From assembly GCF_022354825.1 (NCBI RefSeq), contig NZ_CP031168.1, positions 4,837,501-4,901,500 of the forward strand: DNA of 64,000 nt, read 5' to 3'. Both the position numbers and the translations under genes were made by a program. The notes under the pieces were generated by a model. It had not been told where the DNA came from. It searched no databases and saw nothing but the letters and a program-made list of their open reading frames with translations. Positions 17,558-26,601 of the stretch are shown one piece after another. The number at the start of each line of letters is the position of its first letter. Within the stretch, counting starts at the first letter, position 1. Source of the DNA: Paenibacillus sp. H1-7 (GTDB lineage: Bacteria > Bacillota > Bacilli > Paenibacillales > NBRC-103111).

Positions 17558-19099
17558 ATGACACTACCGCATGAATCTTCAACCGGTCTCCCGCAATATC
17601 CTGAATCCTACTGGTTAGCTTCTTCCCGTATTCCTAGCTTTTCTAAGCTAACCCAAGACATATCCGTAGACACGGCGATCGTCGGAGGAGGCATATCCGG
17701 TATCGTTACGGCTTACATGCTCTCCAAGCAAGGGCTTAAGGTCGCATTGTTAGAGGCCGGACAAATCCTTAACGGAACCACCGGGCATACAACTGCCAAA
17801 ATTACGGCCCAGCATGACCTGATATATGATGAGTTCATTTCTCACTTTGGCGAGGAAAAGGCTAGGCTCTATTACGAAGCGAACGACGATGCCTTGCGTT
17901 GGATTAAACAAACCATCAAGGAGCATCAAATTTCATGTGATTTTGCGGAAGAGGATGCTTATATTTATACGGCTTCCGATGACTATGTGCAAAGGATTGA
18001 AAATGAAGTTAGAGCCTATGGAACCTTAGGCATCCCAGGCGCGTATCTGGAACGGACGCCGCTGCCTTTTGAGACTAAAGCCGCTGTCGTGATGAAGAAT
18101 CAGGCGCGGTTCAACCCGATTCCTTTTTTAACGAAATTGGTTGAGCAATTTACCGCTCAGGGCGGACAAATTTATGAACATACGACAGCTGCAGCAGTCG
18201 AGGAAGGTGATCCGGCCACGGTTACTACCCTTGAGGGTCATAAGGTTACCTGCCGTTTTGTTGTATCGTGCTCCCATTTTCCTTTTGGAGGAGGAGGATT
18301 GTATTTTGCAAGATTGCATGCCAGCAGATCTTACGTGCTGGGTGTGCGGACGGATAAACCTTTTCCCGGAGGCATGTACTTAAGCGCCGAAGAGCCCAAG
18401 CGTTCACTCCGCTCGGTGACGATTGACGGAGAGCCGATGATTCTTATCGGGGGGGAAAGCCACAAGACAGGACAAGGCATCTGCACCATCAAGCATTATG
18501 AGGCCTTGCAGCTGTTCGGTGAAGAAACGTTCGGACTCAAGGAAATTTGCTACCGGTGGTCGGCACAGGACTTGATTACATTGGATAAGCTTCCTTATAT
18601 CGGGCCAGCGACCGCGGATACTCCGAATATCTTGATTGCCACAGGCTACAAGAAATGGGGTATGACCAGCAGCGTAGCGGCGGCTTTATTAAATGTCAAA
18701 ACGATAACCGGTGAACACAGTCCTTATCAGGAGCTGTTCACGCCGTCCAGATTTTATGTGGACCCGAGTCTTAAAACATTTATTGTGGAAAACGCGGATG
18801 TCGCTAAACATTTGATAGCCGGTAAGCTCGATATGTCTGATAAGCTGCATCCTGACGAGCTGAACCGAGACGAGGGCGGCGTGGTAAGAGTGAACGGTAA
18901 GCGGGCAGGAGCCTACAGGGACGAGCACGGTGAGCTCTATATCGTGGATACGACATGCACCCATATGGGCTGCGAGGTGGAGTGGAACAACGGCGACAGA
19001 ACATGGGACTGCCCGTGCCATGGCTCCAGATTCTCCTATAAGGGCGAGGTCATCGATGGACCTGCGAAAAAGCCTTTAAGCAAGGTCGAAGCCTTGTAG
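17558..19099 (+). CDS. FAD-dependent oxidoreductase with C-terminal Rieske [2Fe-2S] domain (YhfW-like)
   Basis: 513 residues. I start at ATG 17558, behind AAGGGGAAG; upstream in-frame starts lack a site. The DAO-type FAD domain (about 1-395) begins with TAIVGGGISGIVTAYMLSKQ and includes GTTGHTTAKITAQHD. The C-terminal Rieske domain (about 415-513) has both cluster-ligand boxes, CTHMGC and CPCHGS. The same two-domain plan is that of Bacillus YhfW. The protein probably transfers electrons from an amine or similar substrate through the flavin to the iron-sulphur cluster; the partner is unknown. No signal peptide; single gene with its own terminator. Confidence 0.9.
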   Translation: MTLPHESSTGLPQYPESYWLASSRIPSFSKLTQDISVDTAIVGGGISGIVTAYMLSKQGLKVALLEAGQILNGTTGHTTAKITAQHDLIYDEFISHFGEEKARLYYEANDDALRWIKQTIKEHQISCDFAEEDAYIYTASDDYVQRIENEVRAYGTLGIPGAYLERTPLPFETKAAVVMKNQARFNPIPFLTKLVEQFTAQGGQIYEHTTAAAVEEGDPATVTTLEGHKVTCRFVVSCSHFPFGGGGLYFARLHASRSYVLGVRTDKPFPGGMYLSAEEPKRSLRSVTIDGEPMILIGGESHKTGQGICTIKHYEALQLFGEETFGLKEICYRWSAQDLITLDKLPYIGPATADTPNILIATGYKKWGMTSSVAAALLNVKTITGEHSPYQELFTPSRFYVDPSLKTFIVENADVAKHLIAGKLDMSDKLHPDELNRDEGGVVRVNGKRAGAYRDEHGELYIVDTTCTHMGCEVEWNNGDRTWDCPCHGSRFSYKGEVIDGPAKKPLSKVEAL

Positions 19100-19116
19100 C
19101 CAGTGGCTAACTAAAA

Positions 19117-19149
19117 AAATGCCGGCCATAGCCGGCATTTCTTCATTTT
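19117..19149 (+). terminator. Terminator of the Rieske-FAD gene
   Basis: AAATGCCGGC and GCCGGCATTT form a 10-bp perfect stem with a CATA loop, then CTTCATTTT. A second perfect 11-bp hairpin (GGGGCTTTTCC / GGAAAAGCCCC, 19150-19178) follows at once and may act with it. Confidence 0.75.
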
Positions 19150-19294
19150 GGGGCTTTTCCGGACAAAGGAAAAGCCCCTTCCGCCATAATGCTGTCTGCA
19201 GAAGAGGCTGCTCTTACAATAGCTTCTCGATCTCCTCATTGTAGAGCGAGCTCGCCGCTGCCAACGAGTTTATGAAAAATCTTCAGTCGATTAC

Positions 19295-20158
19295 CTAAAC
19301 CCGTGCAAGTTTATCCGGGTTTCGAACGGCATACATTCTGGCAATCTTTCCGCGTCGGAGCTGCATGAATAAAACGGCCACGGTTTCGTCCTTCGACCGG
19401 ATTACGATACTGGTCTCCCCATTCAAAGGGACGAACTCGAAGTGAAAATCACCCTGAAAATTGGATCTTAGGCTGCGGATCCCATCGAGCAGGACTTGGG
19501 TCACGTGATCGCTCGTTTGTACCGGATGCCTGAACGCGATTGCTTTCCCGCCTCCATCGGCGATGAACATGACGTCTTCAGTCAACAATGACATCACATG
19601 TTCGACGTTCCCTTGCTCGAGGGAGGTGAGGAACCGGCTCACCCATTCCAATTCGACTTCTTCGGCCGCAACCGGCTCACCCTCGGATATGCCCATTTTG
19701 CTTCTTGCCCGGCTCAACAGCTTGCGGCAGTTCGCCTCTTGCTTGCCGAGCAGTTCCGCGATTTCGGGATAATCGAAGCCCAGCGCCTCACGCAGGACGA
19801 AAACCGTCCGCTCTGTCGGCGTCAGCCGCTCCAATAGTACTAGCATGGCATACGACAGCAAATCGCGTCGGACGACCTTCGTTTCGATCGTATCCTCCTC
19901 AGACGTCCTAATTGGTTCGGGGAGCCAAGTGCCCACGTACATTTCCCTCTTCTTCCGTGCCGACTTCTGCAGATTGAGGCAGTGATTGGTCACCATTTTG
20001 CACAAATACGCCTTCGGTTCCTCCAGACGTTCGGGATGTACGTCGCACGCCTTAACAAACACGTCCTGCACCGCATCTTCCGCGTCGGCAGCGGAGCCTG
20101 TCAACTGATATGCCAGCGTGAACAGCAGCGCTCTATATTGATCGTACAGTTCCTCCAT
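19295..20158 (-). CDS. ECF41-type RNA polymerase sigma factor with a SnoaL-like C-terminal domain (SigJ-like)
   Basis: 287 residues, longer than a minimal ECF sigma. Region 2 (about 1-70, LAYQLTGSAADAEDAVQDVFVKA) and region 4 (about 105-160, LTPTERTVFVLREALGFDYPEIAELLGK) are followed by a fused C-terminal SnoaL/NTF2-like domain (about 175-287), the hallmark of group ECF41. In that group the extra domain regulates activity in place of an anti-sigma factor. ATG 20158 has AAAGG 11 nt upstream; GTG 20170 is the alternative. It follows the NDH-2-like oxidoreductase gene by about 45 bp, and ECF41 genes are classically linked to such an enzyme gene. Confidence 0.88.
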   Translation of the reverse strand: MEELYDQYRALLFTLAYQLTGSAADAEDAVQDVFVKACDVHPERLEEPKAYLCKMVTNHCLNLQKSARKKREMYVGTWLPEPIRTSEEDTIETKVVRRDLLSYAMLVLLERLTPTERTVFVLREALGFDYPEIAELLGKQEANCRKLLSRARSKMGISEGEPVAAEEVELEWVSRFLTSLEQGNVEHVMSLLTEDVMFIADGGGKAIAFRHPVQTSDHVTQVLLDGIRSLRSNFQGDFHFEFVPLNGETSIVIRSKDETVAVLFMQLRRGKIARMYAVRNPDKLARV

Positions 20159-20202
20159 CCGCCATCTCACCTTTTCCTGATGTTGATATTGGTATCTAGC
20201 TG

Positions 20203-21399
20203 CTATCGTAGCATACTGCCTTTATCCCATGCCAGCTGCCTGATTTTCCACCCCAGCTTTCCCGTGATGATAATATTCAGTCCCCATTTGCGTCCCCATA
20301 CAAATCCGCGATTCTCCCCCAAGCCGATGCAGAAGAAATCCAGTATCGAGCTGGCGGATGTGTGAACCGGCGCGGGGCGGCCCTCCAGATCGGCCATGAC
20401 GATTTTCCCCAGTCTATCTGCCTGCAGCGCGCCTTCTCCGGCCCTCATCAAATCGGTCTTTCCATTTCTCGGATCGACGATTCTCGCACAGTCTCCGACG
20501 CTGTATACGCCCGGCGCCCCTTTGACTCGGTAGCATTCGTCCACCAGCACTTGACCATCGGGAGTAAGCGGCAAGCCCATACTTCGTAGGGCAGGATTCG
20601 GGATCAGACCAATTGTCCATATACATAGGCCAACCGGAAGACAATCGCCATTACTGAGCTTCACCGCTCCTGCTTCCGCCTGCATCGCCTTTCGATTGTA
20701 AAGTACTTTTACGCCGTATTCGCCGAGAAACAGATCCAATTTCTTTCCTATTTTTTCCGGCCCTTCAAGGAATAATCGTTTTTGTCCGCTCAGCAAATAG
20801 ACAGAGATGTCGGACGGGTTCAGTCCTAGCGACGATGCTTCCTTCTGCATCTCAAGCGCCAGCTCGGCGGAAGTTTCTACTCCGCTGATGCCCGCTCCTA
20901 CAACCGCAATCGTCATCAGTCGCTTTCGTTCCTCAGGGTCCGTCTCACCGACAGCTTTCCGCAGGTTAGTGTGCCAGCGCTCCCGGATGTTTACCGCGGC
21001 TTGCGGATCGGTCAAGGCGATGCCGCCCCGATCGGGTTCCAGCTGCCGAGCGATGCTGCCGACCGCCACGACCAAAAGGTCAAACGGCATTTGGGCATGA
21101 TTTCCTTGCGCATCCTCATAACGAATCTGTTTTCCCCCGCTATCCACGGACGTAACCTTACCTTGTACGAATTCGACACCTTCAGAGAACGAGTAGTGCG
21201 TCCATGGAATCATAATCTCTTCTTGGCTCACGGCTGGCCTGAACAACAGCATTTTGCGCACATGACCGGGCTGCTTGTCGATCAGAACAAACCGGATCTG
21301 CCGTCCGTTCGCTATACCCCGGGTCTCTTCCATAATTGCTTTGAGCGAATGAAGCCCAACGTGGCCGCCTCCGATGATTACACAAGTCAAATCGTTCAT
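20203..21399 (-). CDS. NDH-2-like FAD/NAD(P)-dependent oxidoreductase, partner gene of the ECF41 sigma factor
   Basis: 398 residues. Two dinucleotide-binding motifs, CVIIGGGHVGLHSLKA near the N-terminus and TIAVVGAGISGVETSAELA at about 165, bracket the FAD and NAD(P) domains. The second FAD motif GVYSVGDCARI (about residue 305) is present. It resembles type II NADH dehydrogenases/ferredoxin reductases. The C-terminal region is moderately hydrophobic and could associate with the membrane. AAGGAG and a second AGG precede the ATG. It is the first gene of the operon with the sigma factor and is probably that factor's own target. Confidence 0.85.
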   Translation of the reverse strand: MNDLTCVIIGGGHVGLHSLKAIMEETRGIANGRQIRFVLIDKQPGHVRKMLLFRPAVSQEEIMIPWTHYSFSEGVEFVQGKVTSVDSGGKQIRYEDAQGNHAQMPFDLLVVAVGSIARQLEPDRGGIALTDPQAAVNIRERWHTNLRKAVGETDPEERKRLMTIAVVGAGISGVETSAELALEMQKEASSLGLNPSDISVYLLSGQKRLFLEGPEKIGKKLDLFLGEYGVKVLYNRKAMQAEAGAVKLSNGDCLPVGLCIWTIGLIPNPALRSMGLPLTPDGQVLVDECYRVKGAPGVYSVGDCARIVDPRNGKTDLMRAGEGALQADRLGKIVMADLEGRPAPVHTSASSILDFFCIGLGENRGFVWGRKWGLNIIITGKLGWKIRQLAWDKGSMLR

Positions 21400-21434
21400 C
21401 TTTCCTCAGCTCCTTATCGTTTTGCTCATATAAC

Positions 21435-21458
21435 AACGTAAGCCTCTGATTTGTGACA
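21435..21458 (-). promoter_or_regulatory. Candidate ECF41-dependent promoter
   Basis: Upstream of the oxidoreductase gene the minus strand reads TGTCACA (21452-21458), 13 bp, then CGTT (21435-21438). As I recall, the ECF41 promoter has TGTCACA at -35 and a CGTC-like -10. The distance to the start codon (about 35 bp) fits; the spacing is shorter than I would expect. Confidence 0.4.
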
Positions 21459-21573
21459 TCGAAAACGAACGAATGATAAATCATGCATGGGTTCGTTTAA
21501 TTTTTGAATCGTTGAAAATTCACGAAGGTTCTGCAATACTATCTATAAAATTATGATTTAGGGGGGATCGATT

Positions 21574-22452
21574 ATGGAAACCGTTGAGCCAAAAGCATAC
21601 AACTCACAGGTCGGCGCGCTGGGCGCCATTGCGGCGGGTTATCGTCAAACTATCGGACTTAAATCGGACGGCACAGTGGTGGCTGCGGGTGATAATAAAT
21701 ATGGCCAATGTGATGTAAGCGGCTGGCGTGGTATGGTGGCGGTTGCAGCGGGGAATGCTCATACGGGTAATTCTCATACAATCGGTCTTAAATCGGACGG
21801 CACGGTGGCTGCTGTGGGTTGGAATAAGCATAACCAATGCGAGGTAAGCGGCTGGCGCGATATGGTATCGGTTGCAGCGGGTTGGCGTCAAACCGTCGGG
21901 CTAAAATCGGATGGCACGGTGGTGGCTGTGGGTCGCAATAATGAAGGCCAATGCGAGGTAAGCGGCTGGCGTGATATGGTGGCGGTTACGGCGGGTGACT
22001 GGCATACCGTCGGGCTAAAATCGGACGGCACGGTGACGACTGCGGGTAATAATCGTTATGGCCAATGCAATATAAGTGGTTGGCGTAAGATGAGAGCGGT
22101 TGCGGCGGGCTACCTTCATACCGTCGGTCTTAAAACGGATGGTACGGTAGTGGCTGTGGGTTGGAATAAGCGTGACCAATGCGATGTAAGCGGCTGGCAC
22201 GATATGGTGGCGATAGCGGCGGGTAGTAATCATACCATCGGACTTAAATCGGACGGCACGGTAGTGGCAGTGGGTTGGAATGAGCATGGCCAATGCAATA
22301 CAAGTGACTGGTGCGATGTGGTGGCGGTTGCGGCGGGTTGTGCTCATACCGTCGGGCTTAAATCGGACGGCACGGTGGTGGCTGTGGGTCGCAATAATGA
22401 AGGCCAATGCGATGTAAGCGGCTGGCGCAGCATCCTACTACCCGGCAAATAG
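21574..22452 (+). CDS. RCC1-repeat beta-propeller protein
   Basis: 292 residues, almost entirely seven tandem RCC1-like repeats of 38 residues (one of 43), each of the form AVAAGxxHTVGLKSDGTVVA followed by VGxNxxGQCxVSGWRDMV. Seven blades would close a beta-propeller. There is no signal peptide or transmembrane segment, so it is probably cytoplasmic. GGGGG precedes the ATG by about 9 nt. Bacterial RCC1 proteins are poorly characterised; binding of another protein or a glycan is the usual guess. It stands alone between the ECF41 operon (divergent) and a methyltransferase (convergent). Confidence 0.85.
   Translation: METVEPKAYNSQVGALGAIAAGYRQTIGLKSDGTVVAAGDNKYGQCDVSGWRGMVAVAAGNAHTGNSHTIGLKSDGTVAAVGWNKHNQCEVSGWRDMVSVAAGWRQTVGLKSDGTVVAVGRNNEGQCEVSGWRDMVAVTAGDWHTVGLKSDGTVTTAGNNRYGQCNISGWRKMRAVAAGYLHTVGLKTDGTVVAVGWNKRDQCDVSGWHDMVAIAAGSNHTIGLKSDGTVVAVGWNEHGQCNTSDWCDVVAVAAGCAHTVGLKSDGTVVAVGRNNEGQCDVSGWRSILLPGK
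21625..22437 (+). repeat. Seven tandem 114-bp coding repeats
   Basis: The RCC1 protein's repeats are also visible in the DNA: six units of 114 bp and one of 129 bp, with long identical stretches such as AAATCGGACGGCACGGTGG. The longer second unit has five extra codons (HTGNS) that look like a local slip within an HT-coding segment. High similarity implies recent expansion or gene conversion. Confidence 0.8.
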
Positions 22453-22650
22453 TTTTCAATCGGTTCAGCACAATGTGCAGAGCTTCATCGGATGGTCCTC
22501 CTTATTTATGAACACAACAAGACGCACGAAAGCCGACTCCTGTGGATCGCGATCATGCGGTTCTTCAGCATTCCGAAATATTTACACTGTGAGTAGGTCC
22601 AACCGCCGGAACTATTTTGCTTGAGAATCCGGCAATATCAAGAGTACCCT

Positions 22651-23436
22651 TTAGCTTAAATTACACTTTTTCCGCGCTGTTACAATGGGCTGGTAATAAC
22701 CTGATTCCGATGGCATAGACCATTCGATATCCGTGAACCCGGCTTTAATCAAAAATTGATCAAACTCTTCTCTTACTATAGCTCTGTATCTCGTTCTGTT
22801 ATGTTTTGTTATCCATTGCCCATGAATTTCTTGTAGTAAAAAATGGTTTATCTGATAGATTTTCGCGTCATCTGACCAATCCCAGACCTGAAATACAATT
22901 CGTTTGCCGTTCTCGAAAATGCGTGGCTCTGTAGCTCTCGGCTTTTCTTTTACCAGCGCATCATAATCTCTTATAGTAATGATAAGAATGCCCTCATTTT
23001 TAACTTTTGAATACATGCTGCTTACAGCCAGATGTAAATCTTCATCGGTCAGAAGGTGCGGGATTGCATTATCTGCGGAAAGAACGACATCAAAAACTCC
23101 GGAAACATCTTTTTCTAATGAACGAAAATCAGCTACCCCAAAGTTTATCTCTACCCCGAACGATACCGCCTCTATTGCCGCTCTTTCTATGGATTGTGGA
23201 CTTATATCAGTACCCGTTACTAGAAATCCGTGATTAGCCAACCCTATTGCTTGTGTACCGATACCACAGGAACAGTCTAAAAGCGAGGCACCCTCTTTGC
23301 TTCCACTCGCGAGTTTTGAATGAATAAATTTGCTTAAAACCTCACCTTGCCAAGAAATCGCATGATACCAGTCAACGAAAATAAGATGATAATCCTCCGC
23401 TAGATCATCATAAAAATCTAAAACAGACTCATCCAA
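22651..23436 (-). CDS. Class I SAM-dependent methyltransferase
   Basis: 261 residues. The SAM-binding motif I is LLDCSCGIGTQAIGLA, followed by the acidic end of beta 2 (VTGTDISPQSIERA) and motif IV VVLSADNAIPHLL. The glycine N-methyltransferase-like order suggests a small-molecule substrate. I choose TTG 23436, 8 nt behind AGGTGG; the in-frame GTG at 23448 overlaps that site. It is a single gene, divergent from the MFS transporter. The substrate is not predictable. Confidence 0.8.
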   Translation of the reverse strand: MDESVLDFYDDLAEDYHLIFVDWYHAISWQGEVLSKFIHSKLASGSKEGASLLDCSCGIGTQAIGLANHGFLVTGTDISPQSIERAAIEAVSFGVEINFGVADFRSLEKDVSGVFDVVLSADNAIPHLLTDEDLHLAVSSMYSKVKNEGILIITIRDYDALVKEKPRATEPRIFENGKRIVFQVWDWSDDAKIYQINHFLLQEIHGQWITKHNRTRYRAIVREEFDQFLIKAGFTDIEWSMPSESGYYQPIVTARKKCNLS

Positions 23437-23784
23437 TATATTCACCACCTACTTGGTAGTTATAATCTTCAATGGTAATTTCGACAGTTCTCAATCAATT
23501 CCTTCCTTTTTATTCCACCGCCTATTAATAAGCTGTTTTGGGTCCGTAATTCTTTCCAATTGCTTTTGAAGACTTACTATTTAAATTAATAAACCCGCGG
23601 ATGAATAGCGAAATGAAAGAGCAAAATCATGATGAGCTATCGGTTGGAAAAATACATAAGCCTCCTTTATATCTAACATAAATAATACTCATTATTTTCA
23701 TACAATTATTGGCATTATAATTTAAAAGGAAGTTTAAGTACGTATTTTCAAATTTTGAAAAACATTACTTTATTGGAGGTAGAA
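23437..23784. other. AT-rich spacer between the methyltransferase and MFS genes
   Basis: 348 bp of mostly AT-rich sequence. A TATAAT lies at about 23714-23720 on the plus strand upstream of the MFS gene but without a convincing -35. No gene, repeat or structured RNA is recognisable. Confidence 0.4.
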
Positions 23785-24948
23785 ATGACAAACATATGGA
23801 TACTAGGGCTTGTTAGCTTTTTTACCGATATGGGAACGTATATGGTAACTTCATTAATCCCCATTTTGCTTGCCTCGTCCGGACCTTTTATCATTGGAGT
23901 GATTGATGGATTATCGGAGAGCTTAGCCAGTATTTTAAAATTATTCTCCGGCCGGCGTTCGGATCGTCTGAAGAATAGAAAAGGACTTGCTATCGTAGGG
24001 TATGGCTTATCCGGTGTAGGAAGAGTATTGCTGCTTATATCAAGCTCCTGGATCGGTGTTTTTATCTGGAAGCTTATAGATCGTACAGGGAAAGGAATTC
24101 GAACGGCACCGCGGGATGCGCTTATTTCGGAGTCCGGCGGAAAGAAAAAGCAAGGAAGAGTATTTGGTTTCCATCAAATGATGGATATGTTAGGTGCTTC
24201 AATCGGGATCGGAGCTGCTTATTTGATCTTACGAGCAAGTGGAGAACAGGACCTTAATGATGTATTTCTCTACTCTCTCATACCTGTAATTATTGGTTGG
24301 GTACTGTTATGGGGAATTAAGGAAAAGAAGAATGAACCTGAAAAAAAGGACCTTCCAGCAGCGGCAAAACCGAAGCTTGATTGGAAGCGGTTAAATCCGA
24401 ACGTCAAAAAATTAATGGTTATTGTATTTCTGTTCACTATTGTAAATTCATCGAATTCATTCCTATTACTAAGAGCCGCAGATTTAGGTGTTTCAACTGC
24501 AAATGTTTTACTGCTATTTCTTCTCTTCCATCTTGTTGCGTCTTCTTTCTCTTATGTCTCTGGCGTGTTGTCCGATCGGTTCGGTCGAAGAATTCTGTTA
24601 ACCGCCGGATATGGGCTATATGGAATTGTATATATAGGTTTTGCAGAAGTAAATACAACGATCGGACTCATTATTTTATTTATGCTTTATGGGCTATATT
24701 CAGCTTTTACCAAAGGGGTTGAAAAGGCTCTGGTTGCTGATTTAGCAAACCCGGAAAGTAAAGGAACTGCTCTTGGTTTTTATGCTATGATAACGGGGAT
24801 TGGCCTATTTCCTGCTTCATTGCTAACAGGCTGGTTATGGCAATTATTTGGCGCTGAAGTTTCGTTCTTTATCAATGGGATCATCGCAATCATTGCATCG
24901 ATTATGTTATTTCGAACACTCTCTTTTTCCGCTAGCAAATCAACTTAA
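23785..24948 (+). CDS. Major facilitator superfamily transporter
   Basis: 387 residues with about 12 hydrophobic segments. The loop 2-3 signature is FSGRRSDRLKNRKGLAIVGY, and a second such loop, SGVLSDRFGRRILLTAGY, opens the C-terminal half, as expected for an MFS protein. DRTGKGIRTAPRDALIS after helix 4 is typical of a subgroup of uncharacterised drug/metabolite exporters. ATG 23785 has GGAGG 6 nt upstream; the earlier in-frame TTG at 23755 has none. It is more AT-rich than its neighbours. Export of a small molecule is likely; the substrate is unknown. Confidence 0.85.
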   Translation: MTNIWILGLVSFFTDMGTYMVTSLIPILLASSGPFIIGVIDGLSESLASILKLFSGRRSDRLKNRKGLAIVGYGLSGVGRVLLLISSSWIGVFIWKLIDRTGKGIRTAPRDALISESGGKKKQGRVFGFHQMMDMLGASIGIGAAYLILRASGEQDLNDVFLYSLIPVIIGWVLLWGIKEKKNEPEKKDLPAAAKPKLDWKRLNPNVKKLMVIVFLFTIVNSSNSFLLLRAADLGVSTANVLLLFLLFHLVASSFSYVSGVLSDRFGRRILLTAGYGLYGIVYIGFAEVNTTIGLIILFMLYGLYSAFTKGVEKALVADLANPESKGTALGFYAMITGIGLFPASLLTGWLWQLFGAEVSFFINGIIAIIASIMLFRTLSFSASKST

Positions 24949-25038
24949 AACATATCGTCATAACTACTTATTTGAAAAAGCCGCTTATCTTTTATATAAA
25001 AAAGAATGATATCGTAACTATGTCCATATTCAAAAAAC

Positions 25039-25072
25039 GCGCCAGTACTCCTTAGTACTGGCGCTATTTTTG
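25039..25072 (+). terminator. Terminator of the MFS gene
   Basis: GCGCCAGTACT and AGTACTGGCGC form an 11-bp perfect stem, followed by TATTTTTG. Confidence 0.9.
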
Positions 25073-25197
25073 AGTTCTACAGAACTATGTTTCGACAACT
25101 TGCCTATTTCAGGAGATAACCGTCGTGCCCTTCCCTCTCACAACCCTGTGCCATTGAAACACGCTCATGAAGGACAGGAACAACAAACATGGTCGGG

Positions 25198-25608
25198 TCA
25201 GCCGGCGCGGCGGGAGCGGGAGCGAGCCAGAGTTAGCCCAGCGAGGACCATACTGATCAGCCCCATCACGATAGCAATGATGGCCCCGGCTCGCCCACTG
25301 CCGGTGCCGAAATCACCAGTGAATAGGGTCAGATGCAGCAGAGCGTAGGCTATCACAATCAGTCCCAGCACCGCGGCGACGATAGCCCCACGTCGACCGG
25401 AGCCCGTACCGATGCGACCGTTGGAGCGGGCAAGAGACAGCCCGCCGATGACCGCGCTGATCAGCCCTGCTACCGCGTCCATCGTGGCCCAGAGTCTCCC
25501 GGCGGTTAATCCGTATACGACATTCCCGTTGGTCACTTCAGCGGAGACAATAGTTGGAACAAATAGAAATGTACAAAGTATTACGAATGATACAAGCATC
25601 ATTTTCAT
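25198..25608 (-). CDS. DUF6223 family membrane protein
   Basis: About 136 residues. A signal peptide (MKMMLVSFVILCTFLFVPTIVSA) is followed by three hydrophobic segments with a repeated pattern, GLISAVIGGLSLARS...RIGTGSGRRGAIVAAVLGLI and again GTGSGRAGAIIAIVMGLIS. I associate this pattern with DUF6223, which I know mainly from Streptomyces. The coding region is clearly more GC-rich than its flanks, supporting transfer. The start is uncertain: ATG 25608 is 11 nt behind GGAG, while ATG 25617 is only 2 nt behind it. Function unknown. Confidence 0.6.
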   Translation of the reverse strand: MKMMLVSFVILCTFLFVPTIVSAEVTNGNVVYGLTAGRLWATMDAVAGLISAVIGGLSLARSNGRIGTGSGRRGAIVAAVLGLIVIAYALLHLTLFTGDFGTGSGRAGAIIAIVMGLISMVLAGLTLARSRSRRAG

Positions 25609-25834
25609 TTGATTCATTACTCCTCTTTGTTGAGTGTTTTCATTGCAGCACCGCACTCTTAATCGACATCACACACAATCAGCAACACATTCCCTTCGCC
25701 TTCAATATTATGTTTTCAATAAAATCGTTCCCCTCTCTTTTTTATTCTTCGTGACTTTTACTTTCCTTTCACAGCCAGTTTACACAACAAATGTCGAGAA
25801 CTTATGCAGATCATCCTCTCTTTGCGTGGATTTC

Positions 25835-25863
25835 TTCAAGAACCTGTCAATTCGCGGTATAAT
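25835..25863 (+). promoter_or_regulatory. Probable promoter of the two-component operon
   Basis: A perfect -10 TATAAT (25858-25863) with a weak -35 TTCAAG (25835-25840) at 17-bp spacing, about 50 bp before the response regulator start. Confidence 0.5.
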
Positions 25864-25914
25864 CTCCGTAAGCGGTACACTGGAAGTTGATTAAAAGTGG
25901 AAAGATGTGATGGA

Positions 25915-26601
25915 ATGGAACCGAAATTGTTACTTGCGGAGGATGAGCCGGGCATGCTGGAGGAGATGCAGACCTATCTGCAACGTGAAGGTTTCCGTAT
26001 ATTAACCGCGCGGACAGGCAAGGAAGCGCTGGTTATTGCCCGTTCGGAACGGCCAGATATCGTCGTGCTTGACTGGATGCTCCCTGAGAAAAGCGGCATT
26101 GACGTATGCCGCGAAATAAGGCAAACCTCGCATTGCGGCATTATTATGGTCACGGCGCGATCGGATGAATCGGATAAAATCGTCGGTCTGGAAATCGGCG
26201 CGGACGATTATTTGACGAAGCCGTTTAGCTTGCGCGAGCTCGCATCGCGCATCAGAGCTTTACTTCGACGCTTGAACGGACTGGAAGACAGATCGATGTT
26301 CTTGGAAAGAGACAACTTGATCATTTCCGAGGCAAAATGCCAGGTATTCAAAGATGGCAAGGAAATTCAACTGACGCCGACCGAATTCAAAATTTTATTC
26401 ACTTTGGCGGCGCGTCCCGGAATCGTTTTTAGCCGCCTGCAGTTATTAAAAGCCGCGTTACAGGACGAGTATATGGGATATGAACGGACGATGGATTCGC
26501 ATATCCGAAATCTCCGTAGAAAACTAGAGGATGATACAGGCAATCCCCGATATATCCAGACGGTATACGGCTTCGGATATCGATTCGGTGAATTATCATG
26601 A
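25915..26601 (+). CDS. OmpR/PhoB-type response regulator
   Basis: 228 residues from ATG 25915 (an in-frame GTG at 25897 is possible). Receiver domain 1-115: acidic pair in LLAEDEPG, phosphorylated Asp53 in VVLDWMLP, Thr in MVTARSD, and Lys in LTKPF. A winged-helix DNA-binding domain (about 130-225) ends RTMDSHIRNLRRKLEDD...YGFGYRF. Its stop codon overlaps the start of the histidine kinase gene (ATGA, 4 nt), so the two are translationally coupled. Confidence 0.92.
   Translation: MEPKLLLAEDEPGMLEEMQTYLQREGFRILTARTGKEALVIARSERPDIVVLDWMLPEKSGIDVCREIRQTSHCGIIMVTARSDESDKIVGLEIGADDYLTKPFSLRELASRIRALLRRLNGLEDRSMFLERDNLIISEAKCQVFKDGKEIQLTPTEFKILFTLAARPGIVFSRLQLLKAALQDEYMGYERTMDSHIRNLRRKLEDDTGNPRYIQTVYGFGYRFGELS

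Noticed and set aside
19216..19276. Short tail-like peptide frame (FINSLAAASSLYNEEIEKLL)
   Set aside because: Only 20 codons, preceded at once by a stop; it may be a gene remnant but there is too little to support it.
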